Below are positions 1 to 8,158 of a stretch of DNA of 36,365 nt, piece by piece. A program made the translations under genes and the position numbers. Below the pieces are notes generated by a model. That model was not told where the DNA came from, ran no database searches, and was given only the letters and a program-made list of their open reading frames with translations. Each line of letters starts with the position of its first letter. The stretch's first letter is position 1. The DNA comes from Comamonadaceae bacterium (GTDB taxonomy: Bacteria; Pseudomonadota; Gammaproteobacteria; Burkholderiales; Burkholderiaceae_C): the NCBI GenBank assembly GCA_947374705.1, contig CANCDA010000002.1, positions 1 to 36,365 of the forward strand, in the 5' to 3' direction.

Positions 1-932
1 ATCACGTCTTCAATCGTTTCGCGCTCTTCGCCGATGCTGGCGGCGATGTTGTCCAGGCCAACCGGGCCACCGTCAAAGCGGTGGATCACGGCCTCCAGCA
101 GTTTGCGGTCCATCACGTCAAAGCCTTGCGGATCCACGTCCAGCATGACCAGGGCTTTGTTGGCGATGTCCAACGTGATGTGGCCGTTGCCCTTCACGTC
201 GGCATAGTCGCGCACGCGGCGCAGCAGGCGGTTGGCAATGCGCGGCGTGCCGCGTGATCGGCGGGCAATCTCAAAGCCACCGTCTGTGTCCATGCCGACC
301 TTGAGCAGGCCTGCGCTGCGCTTGACGATGCGCGCTAGCTCTTCAGCCGTATAAAACTCCAACCGCGACACAATGCCAAAGCGGTCACGCAGCGGGTTGG
401 TCAACATGCCCGCACGGGTGGTGGCCCCCACCAGGGTGAAGGGCTGCAAGTCCAGCTTGATGGAGCGCGCCGCCGGGCCTTCGCCGATCATGATGTCGAT
501 CTGGTAGTCCTCTAGCGCGGGGTAGAGAATTTCTTCCACCACAGGGGACAGTCGGTGGATTTCGTCGATGAACAGGACGTCGTTTTTTTCGAGGTTGGTC
601 AGCAGCGCGGCCAGGTCTTTGGGTTTTTCCAGCACCGGCCCGCTGGTCTGGCGCAAATTGACGCCCAGCTCGTGCGCAATGATGTGCGAGAGGGTGGTCT
701 TGCCCAGGCCCGGTGGACCAAACAGCAGCACATGGTCGAGCGCCTCGCCGCGCATCTTCGCCGCACCGATGAAAATCTCCAACTGCTCACGTACCTTGGC
801 CTGGCCCACGTACTCGTCCAGCAGCTTGGGCCGCAGGGCGCGCTCAATCGCCTCCTCTTGCGGAGACACGGGGGCCGCAGACACCATGCGCTTGGGTGGT
901 GCGGGGGCGAAGTCGTCGGTTTGAATGCTCAA
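1..932 (-). CDS. ruvB: RuvB, Holliday junction branch migration ATPase (3' end beyond window)
   Basis: AAA+ motor that drives branch migration of Holliday junctions together with RuvA and RuvC in the cytoplasm. Translating the minus strand gives a continuous RuvB sequence: an N-terminal lead starting MSIQTDDF, Walker A GPPGLGKT at residues 72-79, Walker B LFIDEIH at about 120-126, sensor 1 around GATTRAG, and the C-terminal winged-helix part with GGPVGLDN. About 310 codons are present; the family is about 340-355 long, so some 40 residues lie outside the window. The start is a TTG at 932-930, chosen because it gives the usual Comamonadaceae N-terminus and has an AAGG about 9 bases upstream. 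An internal ATG at residue 16 would remove that lead. The gene follows the preceding solute-binding protein gene by 6 bases, so the two are probably co-transcribed. Confidence 0.97.
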   Translation of the reverse strand, partial: MSIQTDDFAPAPPKRMVSAAPVSPQEEAIERALRPKLLDEYVGQAKVREQLEIFIGAAKMRGEALDHVLLFGPPGLGKTTLSHIIAHELGVNLRQTSGPVLEKPKDLAALLTNLEKNDVLFIDEIHRLSPVVEEILYPALEDYQIDIMIGEGPAARSIKLDLQPFTLVGATTRAGMLTNPLRDRFGIVSRLEFYTAEELARIVKRSAGLLKVGMDTDGGFEIARRSRGTPRIANRLLRRVRDYADVKGNGHITLDIANKALVMLDVDPQGFDVMDRKLLEAVIHRFDGGPVGLDNIAASIGEERETIEDV

Positions 933-938
933 GATGGA

Positions 939-1745
939 CTACCTTGCTGCGGCTGCGACGGGAAAGGCTTGCATGCCCGCGTCATCTAGCGCGCGGCGCA
1001 CCAGGCCACTGGCTTTGGCCTCTTCCAGAAAAGTCGTGACGTAAGCCAAAGCCTGGGGGCGGTTTTTAGGCACGGCGATGGCCACGCCGGTTTGTAAAAA
1101 ATAACCGTCCAGAATGCGCGAGCCCGGCAGTTGCTGCGCAAAGGGCGGCAGGGCGTCGTGGGTCAACGCGAAGGCGTCGGCTTCGGCAGAGCGCAACTGG
1201 GCGATAGCGTCTTCCACCGACTTCACAGGCGTGATGGGCGTGTTCTTGAGGGACTGCCCTGCCGCACGAATGGTGGCCGTGTTGGCCACGCCGATCACGC
1301 GCACGCTGGGCTTGTCCACCTCGGCCAGGGTCTTAATGTCCAGGCCCGGGCGCACCAGGTAGGTGCTTTCGATCATGAAATACGCGGGGCCGAAATCCAC
1401 CTTGGTCTTGCGCTCGTCATCCACCGGCATGAAGCCCACGTCAATCGCGCCCGAGTTGACCCCGTTGGTCAGCTCGCCCGTGTTGGGGGCCAAAACAAAT
1501 TCGACCGGCACTCCCAGCTGGCGACCCATGGCGTTGCCCAGTTCCACCGTGACACCATGGGGCTGGCCCTTGGCGTCTTTCACGACAAAAAGGGCCGTCT
1601 TGCTCGGCGCAAAGGCCAAGCCCACGCGCAACTTGCCGGTGGGTGCAAGTTCATCGCGCACTGCCGCCGATGGCGTGCCCGACATGGACGCACAGCCCGC
1701 GACCACGGGCAACATGAGTGCGGTGCAAATATCGAATAGTTTCAT
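939..1745 (-). CDS. Family 3 extracellular solute-binding protein, predicted lipoprotein
   Basis: Predicted periplasmic binding protein of the amino-acid (family 3) type, 268 residues. The N-terminus starting MKLFDICTAL is a signal sequence ending in the lipobox VAGC, so the mature protein is probably membrane-anchored. The body has family features such as GKLRVGL near the mature start, followed by VTVELGNAMGRQLG and the SGAIDVGF region. The start at 1745 was chosen over an upstream in-frame start at 1898 because it puts the signal peptide at the N-terminus and has an AGAGG about 7 bases upstream. No permease or ATPase gene of this transporter type is adjacent, so the protein is an orphan here. 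It sits immediately upstream of ruvB and diverges from the carbonic anhydrase gene. The ligand is unknown. Confidence 0.85.
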   Translation of the reverse strand: MKLFDICTALMLPVVAGCASMSGTPSAAVRDELAPTGKLRVGLAFAPSKTALFVVKDAKGQPHGVTVELGNAMGRQLGVPVEFVLAPNTGELTNGVNSGAIDVGFMPVDDERKTKVDFGPAYFMIESTYLVRPGLDIKTLAEVDKPSVRVIGVANTATIRAAGQSLKNTPITPVKSVEDAIAQLRSAEADAFALTHDALPPFAQQLPGSRILDGYFLQTGVAIAVPKNRPQALAYVTTFLEEAKASGLVRRALDDAGMQAFPVAAAAR

Positions 1746-1878
1746 GGATGCCTCTGGAGATGGAGGTAGGTGGAGACGGTGTCTGACTATAGCCGCAGTG
1801 CACCCGCTCAAGTGCGCCAGCCAGTTGCCGATACCTTGTGCAGAACACCCCTTTTCCTGACCCCGAGGTACACCCATC

Positions 1879-2961
1879 ATGCGTCCTATTTTTAGCACTC
1901 ATCTCCTCGCCAGCCTGATCGGTCTGACACTCGCACCTGTTGCTTTGGCAGCGGACTCGCACGGCGCTGACCCTGCCGACAGCCATGCCACACCCACCAA
2001 AAAATCAAGCTCCGCACCGGGCAAAGACATAGCCGAGCAACTGCGCATTGCAGTTGAGAACGGCGACTTACGCAAAAAACGTTTGACCTTGGTGAGCACG
2101 GGCATTGACAGAAAACCCTTAGACGCACACGCCCCAAGCACAGCCCCCGCAACACCCCCGTTCATGCTCGCCGCTGCCACGGTGAATCCGCAGGCCAGCC
2201 GCAATTACATCCGCGCCAAAGCCGCCGTGCTGACCGGCTACACCGCCCCTGAAGCCACTAACGACGAACATGCCCACGCGCCGCACTGGAGTTACGAGGG
2301 CGACGGTGGCCCGCAGGCTTGGGGCAAGCTCAAGCCCGAGTTCAACACCTGCGCCACGGGCAAGCGCCAGTCGCCCATCCACATTGAAGATACGGTGACG
2401 CTCCAAGGCCCGGCCGAGGCGATCCAGATCAACTACCAGCCCAGCAACGGCGTGGTGGTGAACAACGGCCACACCATCCAGGTGGACGTGAGCGGCGACA
2501 ACAGCATCACCGTGCGCGGCTCCACCTACAAGCTGCTGCAATTCCACTTTCACCACCCGTCAGAAGAGCGCATCAACTACAAGTCATATTCCATGGTGGC
2601 GCACTTGGTGCACCGCAATCGGGAAGGGCAATTGGCGGTGGTCGGCGTTTTACTCGACCCCGGTCTGGCCAACAGCCTGATCAACAAGGTGTGGACCTAC
2701 ATGCCGCTGGACGCGGGTGACAGCGTGCGCATGCCGCTCGGGCTGGTGGACTTGAATGAGCTGCTGCCCAAAGACCAGCGCTACTACCAGTTCATGGGGT
2801 CTCTGACCACCCCGCCCTGCACCGAGGGCGTGCTGTGGATGGTGCTCAAACAGCCTGTGACCCTAGGCCGTGACCAGCTCAAACTCTTTGGCCAGTTGTT
2901 TCCCAACAATGCTCGCCCAGTGCAGTCGGTCAACGCCCGGGCGATTCGGGAGGCGCAGTAG
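1879..2961 (+). CDS. Periplasmic alpha-type carbonic anhydrase with long N-terminal extension
   Basis: Zinc enzyme that interconverts CO2 and bicarbonate; 360 residues, exported. A signal peptide ends near PVALA-AD (about residue 25). The catalytic domain begins near HWSYEG (about residue 138). Zinc ligands by family alignment are H223 and H225 in FHFHHPSEE and H242 in AHLVH. The SLTTPPCTEG motif is present, and Cys in FNTC and PPC could form the disulfide typical of bacterial alpha enzymes. Between the signal peptide and the domain lie roughly 110 residues rich in Ala, Pro, Thr and His that bacterial alpha enzymes of about 250 residues lack. A GAGG lies 10 bases before the ATG. The 3' end overlaps the convergent MFS gene by 32 bases. 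Confidence 0.95.
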   Translation: MRPIFSTHLLASLIGLTLAPVALAADSHGADPADSHATPTKKSSSAPGKDIAEQLRIAVENGDLRKKRLTLVSTGIDRKPLDAHAPSTAPATPPFMLAAATVNPQASRNYIRAKAAVLTGYTAPEATNDEHAHAPHWSYEGDGGPQAWGKLKPEFNTCATGKRQSPIHIEDTVTLQGPAEAIQINYQPSNGVVVNNGHTIQVDVSGDNSITVRGSTYKLLQFHFHHPSEERINYKSYSMVAHLVHRNREGQLAVVGVLLDPGLANSLINKVWTYMPLDAGDSVRMPLGLVDLNELLPKDQRYYQFMGSLTTPPCTEGVLWMVLKQPVTLGRDQLKLFGQLFPNNARPVQSVNARAIREAQ

Positions 2962-4180
2962 CCGGAATGCCCAGCACCATCAGATTGGCCAAAATGATGG
3001 TGAAGGCCAATAAGTAAAACGCGGCCATCAGGCCGTAGCGGTCGGCGATGATGCCCGCCAAGATGGGGGCCACGGCTTGACCGGCCGACTGCATGCCAAA
3101 CATCAGGCCGATGGCCGTGCCGCCCATGTTGCGCGGTGTGGCTTCTAACATCCAGGCTTGCATGATGGGGCGTGCGGCGTACAAAAAGAAACCGAGCACC
3201 GCGATCAAAAACACAAACAAAGCCGAGCCCCCGGCAAAGGTCATGAGCAGCAGCACCGCGCCGCTGACACCAAAGCATGCCATCAAAATCCGGCGGCGTC
3301 CCATGGTGTCTGACAGGTGGCCCGCAATTGGCGCGGCGATGAAACCGGCCAGTTGCAGCAGCGCCATCACCGCGCCCACCCACACCACGGAGTAATGCAT
3401 CTCTTTGGCCAAGTACAGTGGCAAAAAGGTGAGCAGCGTGCCCTGGGTCATGGAGCGAAACGAGGAGCTGAGCGTGAGCATGAAGAGCCCCGGCGTGCGC
3501 AGCAGGGCGCGCAGGCCTTGCTTGTAGCTGGCTAGGCTTTGACCACTGCCTTGGTGCTCTGCCACGGCCGTCTTGACGGGCGATTTGGCGTGCTTGGGCG
3601 CAAAGCTCAAAGCCCCCAAAAAGTACAGCAAGAACACGGCCATGGCCGCGCCGGGGATGACGTTGATCACTACAATCTCACGCCATGACAGCGTGGTGAG
3701 CAGAAGGCCCACGGCCAGCGGGGCCAATGCGTCACCCACGTTGCCGCCCATGCCGTGTAGCGACAGCGCCATGCCCTTGCGCGAGGGGAACATGCGGCCC
3801 AAGAGCGGGATGGCTGTGGGGTGCCACAGGTTGTTGCCCACACCCACCAACATCACGCACACCAGCAGCATCCAGTACTGGGTGCTAAAGCCCATCAGCA
3901 GGTAAGGAAAACCGACCCAGAACAGCGCCAACGCCATCAACTGGCCCTTGCGTCCCCACATGTCCACCAACATGCCACCGGGCACATTGGACAGCGCGCC
4001 CGCCGCGAACTGGCAGGTCATGACAAAGCCGATTTGGCTGTAGCTCAAACCCATCTCTGCGCCGATCAGCGGCAACAGCATGTAGAAGGTGGCGGGGTAC
4101 CAGTGGGTGAGGGCGTGGCCGGTGATGATCAGGGCCATGTTGCGGTAGTCCAGGCGGCTGGGGGCGGCGAGGGTGCTCAT
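2930..4180 (-). CDS. MFS transporter, 12 membrane segments
   Basis: Inner-membrane secondary transporter of the major facilitator superfamily, 416 residues with about 12 hydrophobic helices. Motif-A-like loops occur in both halves: GGMLVDMWGRKG after helix 2 and GHLSDTMGRRRIL in the matching position of the second half. The start at 4180 (MSTLAAPSRL) is preferred to an upstream in-frame ATG at 4231, because the extra 17 residues are just translation of a GC-rich palindrome. It is the last gene of the minus-strand run that starts with the permease at 11750, so it probably imports or exports a substrate or product related to the cupin locus. The substrate is unknown. Its stop lies inside the convergent carbonic anhydrase gene. 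Confidence 0.9.
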   Translation of the reverse strand: MSTLAAPSRLDYRNMALIITGHALTHWYPATFYMLLPLIGAEMGLSYSQIGFVMTCQFAAGALSNVPGGMLVDMWGRKGQLMALALFWVGFPYLLMGFSTQYWMLLVCVMLVGVGNNLWHPTAIPLLGRMFPSRKGMALSLHGMGGNVGDALAPLAVGLLLTTLSWREIVVINVIPGAAMAVFLLYFLGALSFAPKHAKSPVKTAVAEHQGSGQSLASYKQGLRALLRTPGLFMLTLSSSFRSMTQGTLLTFLPLYLAKEMHYSVVWVGAVMALLQLAGFIAAPIAGHLSDTMGRRRILMACFGVSGAVLLLMTFAGGSALFVFLIAVLGFFLYAARPIMQAWMLEATPRNMGGTAIGLMFGMQSAGQAVAPILAGIIADRYGLMAAFYLLAFTIILANLMVLGIPATAPPESPGR

Positions 4181-4199
4181 GCTGCAGCCCCCACCCCTG

Positions 4200-4220
4200 C
4201 CCTCCCCCAGCGGGGGAGGG
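4200..4220. repeat. GC-rich perfect palindrome (REP-like hairpin)
   Basis: Nine-base arms CCCTCCCCC and GGGGGAGGG separated by AGC. It lies between the second binding-protein gene and the MFS start, so it would form a strong hairpin in the polycistronic mRNA. There is no T run, so it does not look like an intrinsic terminator. From memory, similar palindromes are dispersed in beta- and gammaproteobacterial genomes. Confidence 0.8.
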
Positions 4221-4235
4221 AGTGAATGCAAATAT

Positions 4236-5303
4236 TCATGACTTGGCTCCTCGGATGATGATCTCGTCGTACAACTTGCGCCACTTCTCGCGTCGGTCCA
4301 GGCTTTCCGCCGGATCGACCATCAGGATTTTGTAATTGCGCAATGCCGAGGGCACTTTGGTGTTGGCAGGCAGGTACTCCAGCTCGGCATAGGTGGGCTG
4401 GCCCTCTCCCAGCAGGTAGTCCATGAACAGCGCGGCGGCGGCGGGGCGCTGAGCGTGGCGCGTCACGCCCACCGCGTTGGCGCGGGCCACGGCGGGTTGG
4501 ATCACGACCGAGTCAATCGGTGCGCCTTTTTTCTTCAACTGTTCGGGCATGTAGTTGTACACCGTGAGGGCCATGGGCACTTCACCGGCGGCCACCATAT
4601 TGGTCAAATTGGTGTGGCCCTTGCGCACTGACACACCATTGCTGGCTGCCAGATCGCGAAAGTACTGCAAGCCTTTGGCCTCGCCCATGGACTGCACCAC
4701 GGTGACGAACCAGTCGATGTTTTCTACCTCATAGCCCAGGCGACCCTTCCAGCGCGGGTTGAGCAGGTCGGCATAGCTGCTGGGGAGATCGGCCTTCTTG
4801 ACTGAGCCGGTGTTGTAAGCCTGCACCCAGAGCGAGTAAATGGTGGCGGCCCACTCCTTGTGGGCGGGCACGCTGCCGGGCATCAGATCAGCAAAGTGGG
4901 GCGAGGCCGTGGCTTGCAGGATTTTTTCACGGGACAAGACTTCCAGCTCTACCGCACCGGCGTGCACCACATCGGCGTTGTAGCGCTTGGCGCGGGTCTC
5001 GCTGATGGTGCGGTTCATCACACTGTCGCCACTGGCGCGCCAGGTGTTGACTTTGATGCCGTATTTCTTCTCGAAGGGCTCGATCAGGGGTTTCAAGTCC
5101 TTCTCGGCGATGGAGGTGTAGAGCGTGAGCGAGCCCTCGGCTTTGGCGGCGGCGATGAGTTTGGCCGCGCGGTCTGGGGCGGTGCTGCGCAGCAGGGCGG
5201 GGTCGGTGGCTTGCGCGAATACCCCTATTGGCAGGCCCGCGATGACAAAGGCGCAAGCCCATGTGTACAGGCGTCTTCCTGCATGAGCATGGGTCCTCAA
5301 CAT
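4236..5303 (-). CDS. Periplasmic solute-binding protein, Fe(III)/family 1 type (second paralogue)
   Basis: Predicted periplasmic binding component of an FbpA/family-1-type ABC transporter, 355 residues. The N-terminus is basic then hydrophobic and ends near VFAQA, a Sec-type signal peptide. The body starts with the common pattern GSLTLYTSIAEKDLKPLIEPFEKKYGIKV. It is clearly paralogous to the next upstream gene: both have LSREKILQA, SMGEAKG, VSVRKGHT or ISVRKGHT, and GEVPMALT.YNY at matching positions. The start at 5303 was chosen because AAAGGAG lies 7 bases upstream and the neighbour's stop is only 2 bases away; the in-frame ATG at 5351 lies inside the neighbour. The family includes binders of ferric ion, phosphonates and other anions. 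The ligand here is not identifiable. Confidence 0.9.
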   Translation of the reverse strand: MLRTHAHAGRRLYTWACAFVIAGLPIGVFAQATDPALLRSTAPDRAAKLIAAAKAEGSLTLYTSIAEKDLKPLIEPFEKKYGIKVNTWRASGDSVMNRTISETRAKRYNADVVHAGAVELEVLSREKILQATASPHFADLMPGSVPAHKEWAATIYSLWVQAYNTGSVKKADLPSSYADLLNPRWKGRLGYEVENIDWFVTVVQSMGEAKGLQYFRDLAASNGVSVRKGHTNLTNMVAAGEVPMALTVYNYMPEQLKKKGAPIDSVVIQPAVARANAVGVTRHAQRPAAAALFMDYLLGEGQPTYAELEYLPANTKVPSALRNYKILMVDPAESLDRREKWRKLYDEIIIRGAKS

Positions 5304-5305
5304 GG

Positions 5306-6376
5306 TCAAGCTCCTTTGCGGCTGAATACTTCCTCGTACAAACGGTTCCACTTGGGGCCGTCGTCAATGGTGATCTTCGGGTCGGCAAACACCAGGGGCA
5401 TCTTGTTCAGCGTAGAGGGTACTTTGGTGCTGGTGGGGATGAAGTCGCGCTTGCCCAGAATGGCTTGCCCTTCGGACAGCTCAAAGTCCTGGAACAACAC
5501 CGCTGCATGCGGGTGCGGGGCGTTGCGCGCCACGCCCACGCCGTTGGGGCGAGCCACCGTGGGGTCGAGCGCGAACCAGTCCATGGGCGCGCCCGCGTTC
5601 TTCATTTGCTCAACCTTGTAGTTGTACAAAGTCAGCGCCATGGGTACCTCGCCCGAGGCCACCAAATTGGCCAGCAAGGTGTGGCCCTTGCGCACTGAGA
5701 TGCCGTTCTTGGCGACGATCTCTTTGAACAAGGCAACACCTTTGGCCTCGCCCATGCTGAGTGCAATACCGGCCAACCAGTCGCTGTCGTCGGCCTCTAC
5801 CGCGAGTTTGCCCTTCCACTTGGGGTCGAGCAGGTCGCGGTAGGTTTTGGGCAGATCTTCTTTGCGCACCGCCTTGGTGTTGTAGGCGCAGGTGAAGATA
5901 TTCAGGCGCGTGGCAATCCATTCGCGGTGCGGGCGCACGGCTTGGGGAATCAAGTCCGCCAGGTAAGGCGAGTTGCAGGCCTGCAAAATCTTCTCGCGTG
6001 ACAGGACTTCCATCTCGGGGCCATTGGTCTCGAAAATGTCCACGTCATGCCGGTTGGCCTTGGCTTCGAGCAGGCCGCGTTGCAGCACCTTCTCAGAGCC
6101 TGCGCGCCAAACCTTGGTTTTGACGCCGTACTTTTGCTCAAACACCGAGGTCAACGCGGTGATGTCGTCCACCGGCATGGAGGAGTAAAACGTCAGCGCG
6201 CCCTCTTTGCGTGCACCTTCGGCAAGCTTCTTCAAACGATCGGGGCCGGACAAGGCCGCGATGGCCACTGCCGCAGGCTGGGCCTGCGCGCCGCCGTAAG
6301 CGCCCACTAGCGCCAGCGCGCCACCGGCTTGCATGAGGTGACGGCGGGTGAAGGCGGGGTGAGTAGAGCGGGTCAT
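5306..6376 (-). CDS. Periplasmic solute-binding protein, Fe(III)/family 1 type, probable Tat substrate
   Basis: Binding protein of 356 residues, paralogous to its downstream neighbour and probably working with the permease and ATPase encoded upstream in the same run. The N-terminus carries twin arginines in FTRRHLMQAGG followed by a weakly hydrophobic stretch ending AQA-QP, a good match to a Tat signal. The paralogue lacks this. The mature part begins with KLAEGARKEGALTFYSSMPVDD, split by the family-typical TFYSS, and continues with a standard two-lobe binding-protein pattern. The ATG at 6376 has AGGAA upstream, supplied by the boundary of the intercistronic repeat at 6384-6439. The ligand is unknown. 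Confidence 0.9.
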   Translation of the reverse strand: MTRSTHPAFTRRHLMQAGGALALVGAYGGAQAQPAAVAIAALSGPDRLKKLAEGARKEGALTFYSSMPVDDITALTSVFEQKYGVKTKVWRAGSEKVLQRGLLEAKANRHDVDIFETNGPEMEVLSREKILQACNSPYLADLIPQAVRPHREWIATRLNIFTCAYNTKAVRKEDLPKTYRDLLDPKWKGKLAVEADDSDWLAGIALSMGEAKGVALFKEIVAKNGISVRKGHTLLANLVASGEVPMALTLYNYKVEQMKNAGAPMDWFALDPTVARPNGVGVARNAPHPHAAVLFQDFELSEGQAILGKRDFIPTSTKVPSTLNKMPLVFADPKITIDDGPKWNRLYEEVFSRKGA

Positions 6377-6383
6377 GGAGTTC

Positions 6384-6439
6384 CTAATCAGTTGAGGACA
6401 GAGCTGGTTCGCTGCGCGTAAAGCGGACTGTCCCGCAAG
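6384..6439 (-). repeat. Intercistronic structured repeat, copy A
   Basis: A 56-base element that matches copy B (9958-10013) at 54 of 56 positions. On the transcribed strand GGACAG (6433-6428) can pair with CTGTCC (6401-6396), enclosing a smaller CGCT/AGCG stem. It ends in TGATTAG directly before the AGGAA ribosome-binding site of the binding-protein gene that starts at 6376. It lies between two genes of the same direction. Confidence 0.85.
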
Positions 6440-6442
6440 GTT

Positions 6443-7558
6443 TCACGATTTGGGTGGCAGGGTCGGCAGCTCGGTCTCGTAGGCTTCTTCCATGCGGGGT
6501 GCCAGGTCGTGCTTGGACAAGGCGTCTGCAAAGCGCGTGCGCACCGCTTGGCTCTCATCGGCGTAGTCGATCTGGTCGCCGCCTATGCGGCGGCTGATCC
6601 AGGCCTTGGGCACGCCCTGCGCGTTGCGGATGGACACCACCTCGTGTTTGAACGCCAGGTAGCGGGCCGGTGCTTTGCCGGTGTTGAAGTGCTGGTGCAT
6701 CCACATATTGGGCGGCACGATCATGGAGCCGACTTGCCAGTCGTACTGGCGCGGCTCTTCGCCCTCGGGCCACATCAGGCTATAGCCTTCGCCACTCAGG
6801 ATGATGACGTGCGCGCCTGGGCCATGACAATGCGCCTTTTTGTAAGTGCCCACCGGGAACTGGGAGATGTGGCTGTTCATGGAGCCGCGCGCCATGTTAA
6901 AGCGGATGTGACCGCCACCGGCACCGCGCTCTTTGGCGCTGATGAGGGGCAGGTTCACCGCGTCGGCGACGAAGTTGGTCTCCAGCAGCAGGCCTTTTTG
7001 CTCGCCCTTGCCGCTGAAGTAATCAGGCTCACCGTTGAAGCGGTTGGCAAAGTCGTGCGCGGTGTTAAAGACGAACTTCAGGTCTTCATACAGGTTGATG
7101 ACGGGCGGGCCGTTGGTCACCGCCACAAAGCGTGCGCCGTCTTTGCCCGAACCGTTGAAATGCTGATGCCAGCAGTTCAGTGGAATAGCGAACAAAGCAC
7201 CGGCTTGCCACTCGAACGTGATGCGGTGGCCCTGGTCGTTCCACACGGTGGTGGAGCCACGGCCGGACAGCACGTAAATCATCTCTTCAAACAACTGGCG
7301 TTGCGGCTCCAACTGCTTGCCCGGTGCGATTTCGCACACATAGCAGTCGTTGGAGGTGCGTGAAGCCTCGTGGTTGATATAGACCCCTTTGCCGCCGCGG
7401 CGTGCCCAAGGTTTGAGGTCAACCGTGTTCAGGCTGGGCACATAGTGCGCGCCAATGATGTCCAGGCCCTCAGCGGCCACCCAGCGGGTGTAAGGGGTTT
7501 CTTTTTCAGTCGCGAACTTCTGGGCGAGGTCGTTGGAAACGATGGCGTCTTTGGTCAT
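6443..7558 (-). CDS. Bicupin protein with complementary loss of metal motifs
   Basis: A 371-residue cytoplasmic protein with two cupin domains; no signal peptide. Domain 1 (about residues 70-140) has Gln86 and Gln88 where a cupin HxH is expected but keeps Glu91/Glu92 and the second motif HQHFN at 131-135. Domain 2 (about 230-305) keeps H243 and H245 in AHCHGPG but lacks the glutamate, and again has HQHFN at 288-292. The layout resembles bicupin dioxygenases of the gentisate type in general shape only. Similar bicupins are, to my recollection, annotated as ethanolamine ammonia-lyase-activating proteins, which fits the EutA-like gene nearby but is not proof of function. The ATG overlaps the stop of the upstream cupin gene (ATGA), indicating translational coupling. 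Confidence 0.85.
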   Translation of the reverse strand: MTKDAIVSNDLAQKFATEKETPYTRWVAAEGLDIIGAHYVPSLNTVDLKPWARRGGKGVYINHEASRTSNDCYVCEIAPGKQLEPQRQLFEEMIYVLSGRGSTTVWNDQGHRITFEWQAGALFAIPLNCWHQHFNGSGKDGARFVAVTNGPPVINLYEDLKFVFNTAHDFANRFNGEPDYFSGKGEQKGLLLETNFVADAVNLPLISAKERGAGGGHIRFNMARGSMNSHISQFPVGTYKKAHCHGPGAHVIILSGEGYSLMWPEGEEPRQYDWQVGSMIVPPNMWMHQHFNTGKAPARYLAFKHEVVSIRNAQGVPKAWISRRIGGDQIDYADESQAVRTRFADALSKHDLAPRMEEAYETELPTLPPKS

Positions 7559-8157
7559 TTTTTGCTGCGCAGATAGGCTTGGATTTTGTCGCCATCCAAG
7601 GTGATGGAAGGGTTGAACTCGGGGGCGTTTTCAATTTGCTCCAGATCGTTCAGGCCGCAGTATTTGAAGATGCGGTTGATGGAGGAGATCAGGCGCACCG
7701 GGCGGTCCGGGTCGGCGTTGAAGTGCTGGTGAATCGTGTTCGGTGGAATGTAGATCACGTCGCCCGCTTCCCACTCGTAGCGCTTGACTTCGTCTTGCGG
7801 CGTCCAGTGGTAGGTGTCGGTGATTTCCACGTCGCAGTCCTGGTGCAGGTCGTAGCCCCGGCCTTCCAGCACATACACGCATTCCTCGGCCAGATGCCGG
7901 TGCTTGCCCGACTTGCTGCCTGGGGGAATGATTTGCATGTAGGCGTCCACCGTCTCGATGCGGGTGTTCATCTGCTCGTTGAGCAAGTGCTTGAGCAGGC
8001 CTTGGCGGGCCATCTCCCAGGGCATGTCGTTGGGGCGCACCACCTTGCGGCGCTTGGCGTTGTTCGCGGGCTTTTGCTCGGCATCGTCCAGCAGACCTTG
8101 GTAGTAATTGCCTTGCTCATGGCCATCGGCCCATACTTTGGATTCGTCCCATGCCAT
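7555..8157 (-). CDS. Single-domain cupin protein (cupin B)
   Basis: A 200-residue cytoplasmic protein with one cupin domain in its second half. Motif 1 reads KHRHLAEE with H86, H88 and E91/E92; motif 2 is GDVIYIPPNTIHQHFN with HQHFN at 143-147. These are the usual metal-binding positions (Fe, Mn, Ni or Zn). The start at 8157 (MAWDESK) is preferred to an in-frame start at 8238 because a perfect GGAGG lies 8 bases upstream and the previous gene stops one base earlier. The C-terminus overlaps the bicupin start by four bases. It may be an oxygenase, isomerase or lyase; the reaction cannot be told from sequence. Confidence 0.85.
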   Translation of the reverse strand: MAWDESKVWADGHEQGNYYQGLLDDAEQKPANNAKRRKVVRPNDMPWEMARQGLLKHLLNEQMNTRIETVDAYMQIIPPGSKSGKHRHLAEECVYVLEGRGYDLHQDCDVEITDTYHWTPQDEVKRYEWEAGDVIYIPPNTIHQHFNADPDRPVRLISSINRIFKYCGLNDLEQIENAPEFNPSITLDGDKIQAYLRSKK

Positions 8158-8158
8158 A

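Noticed and set aside
1746..1878. Promoter for the lipoprotein gene at a TATAGT on the minus strand
   Set aside because: No -35 hexamer is found at acceptable spacing (TTGAGC is only 14 bases away).
4181..4231. N-terminal extension of the MFS protein from an upstream ATG
   Set aside because: It only translates the GC-rich palindrome (PPPLGEGRGGG); the ATG at 4180 fits the family start.
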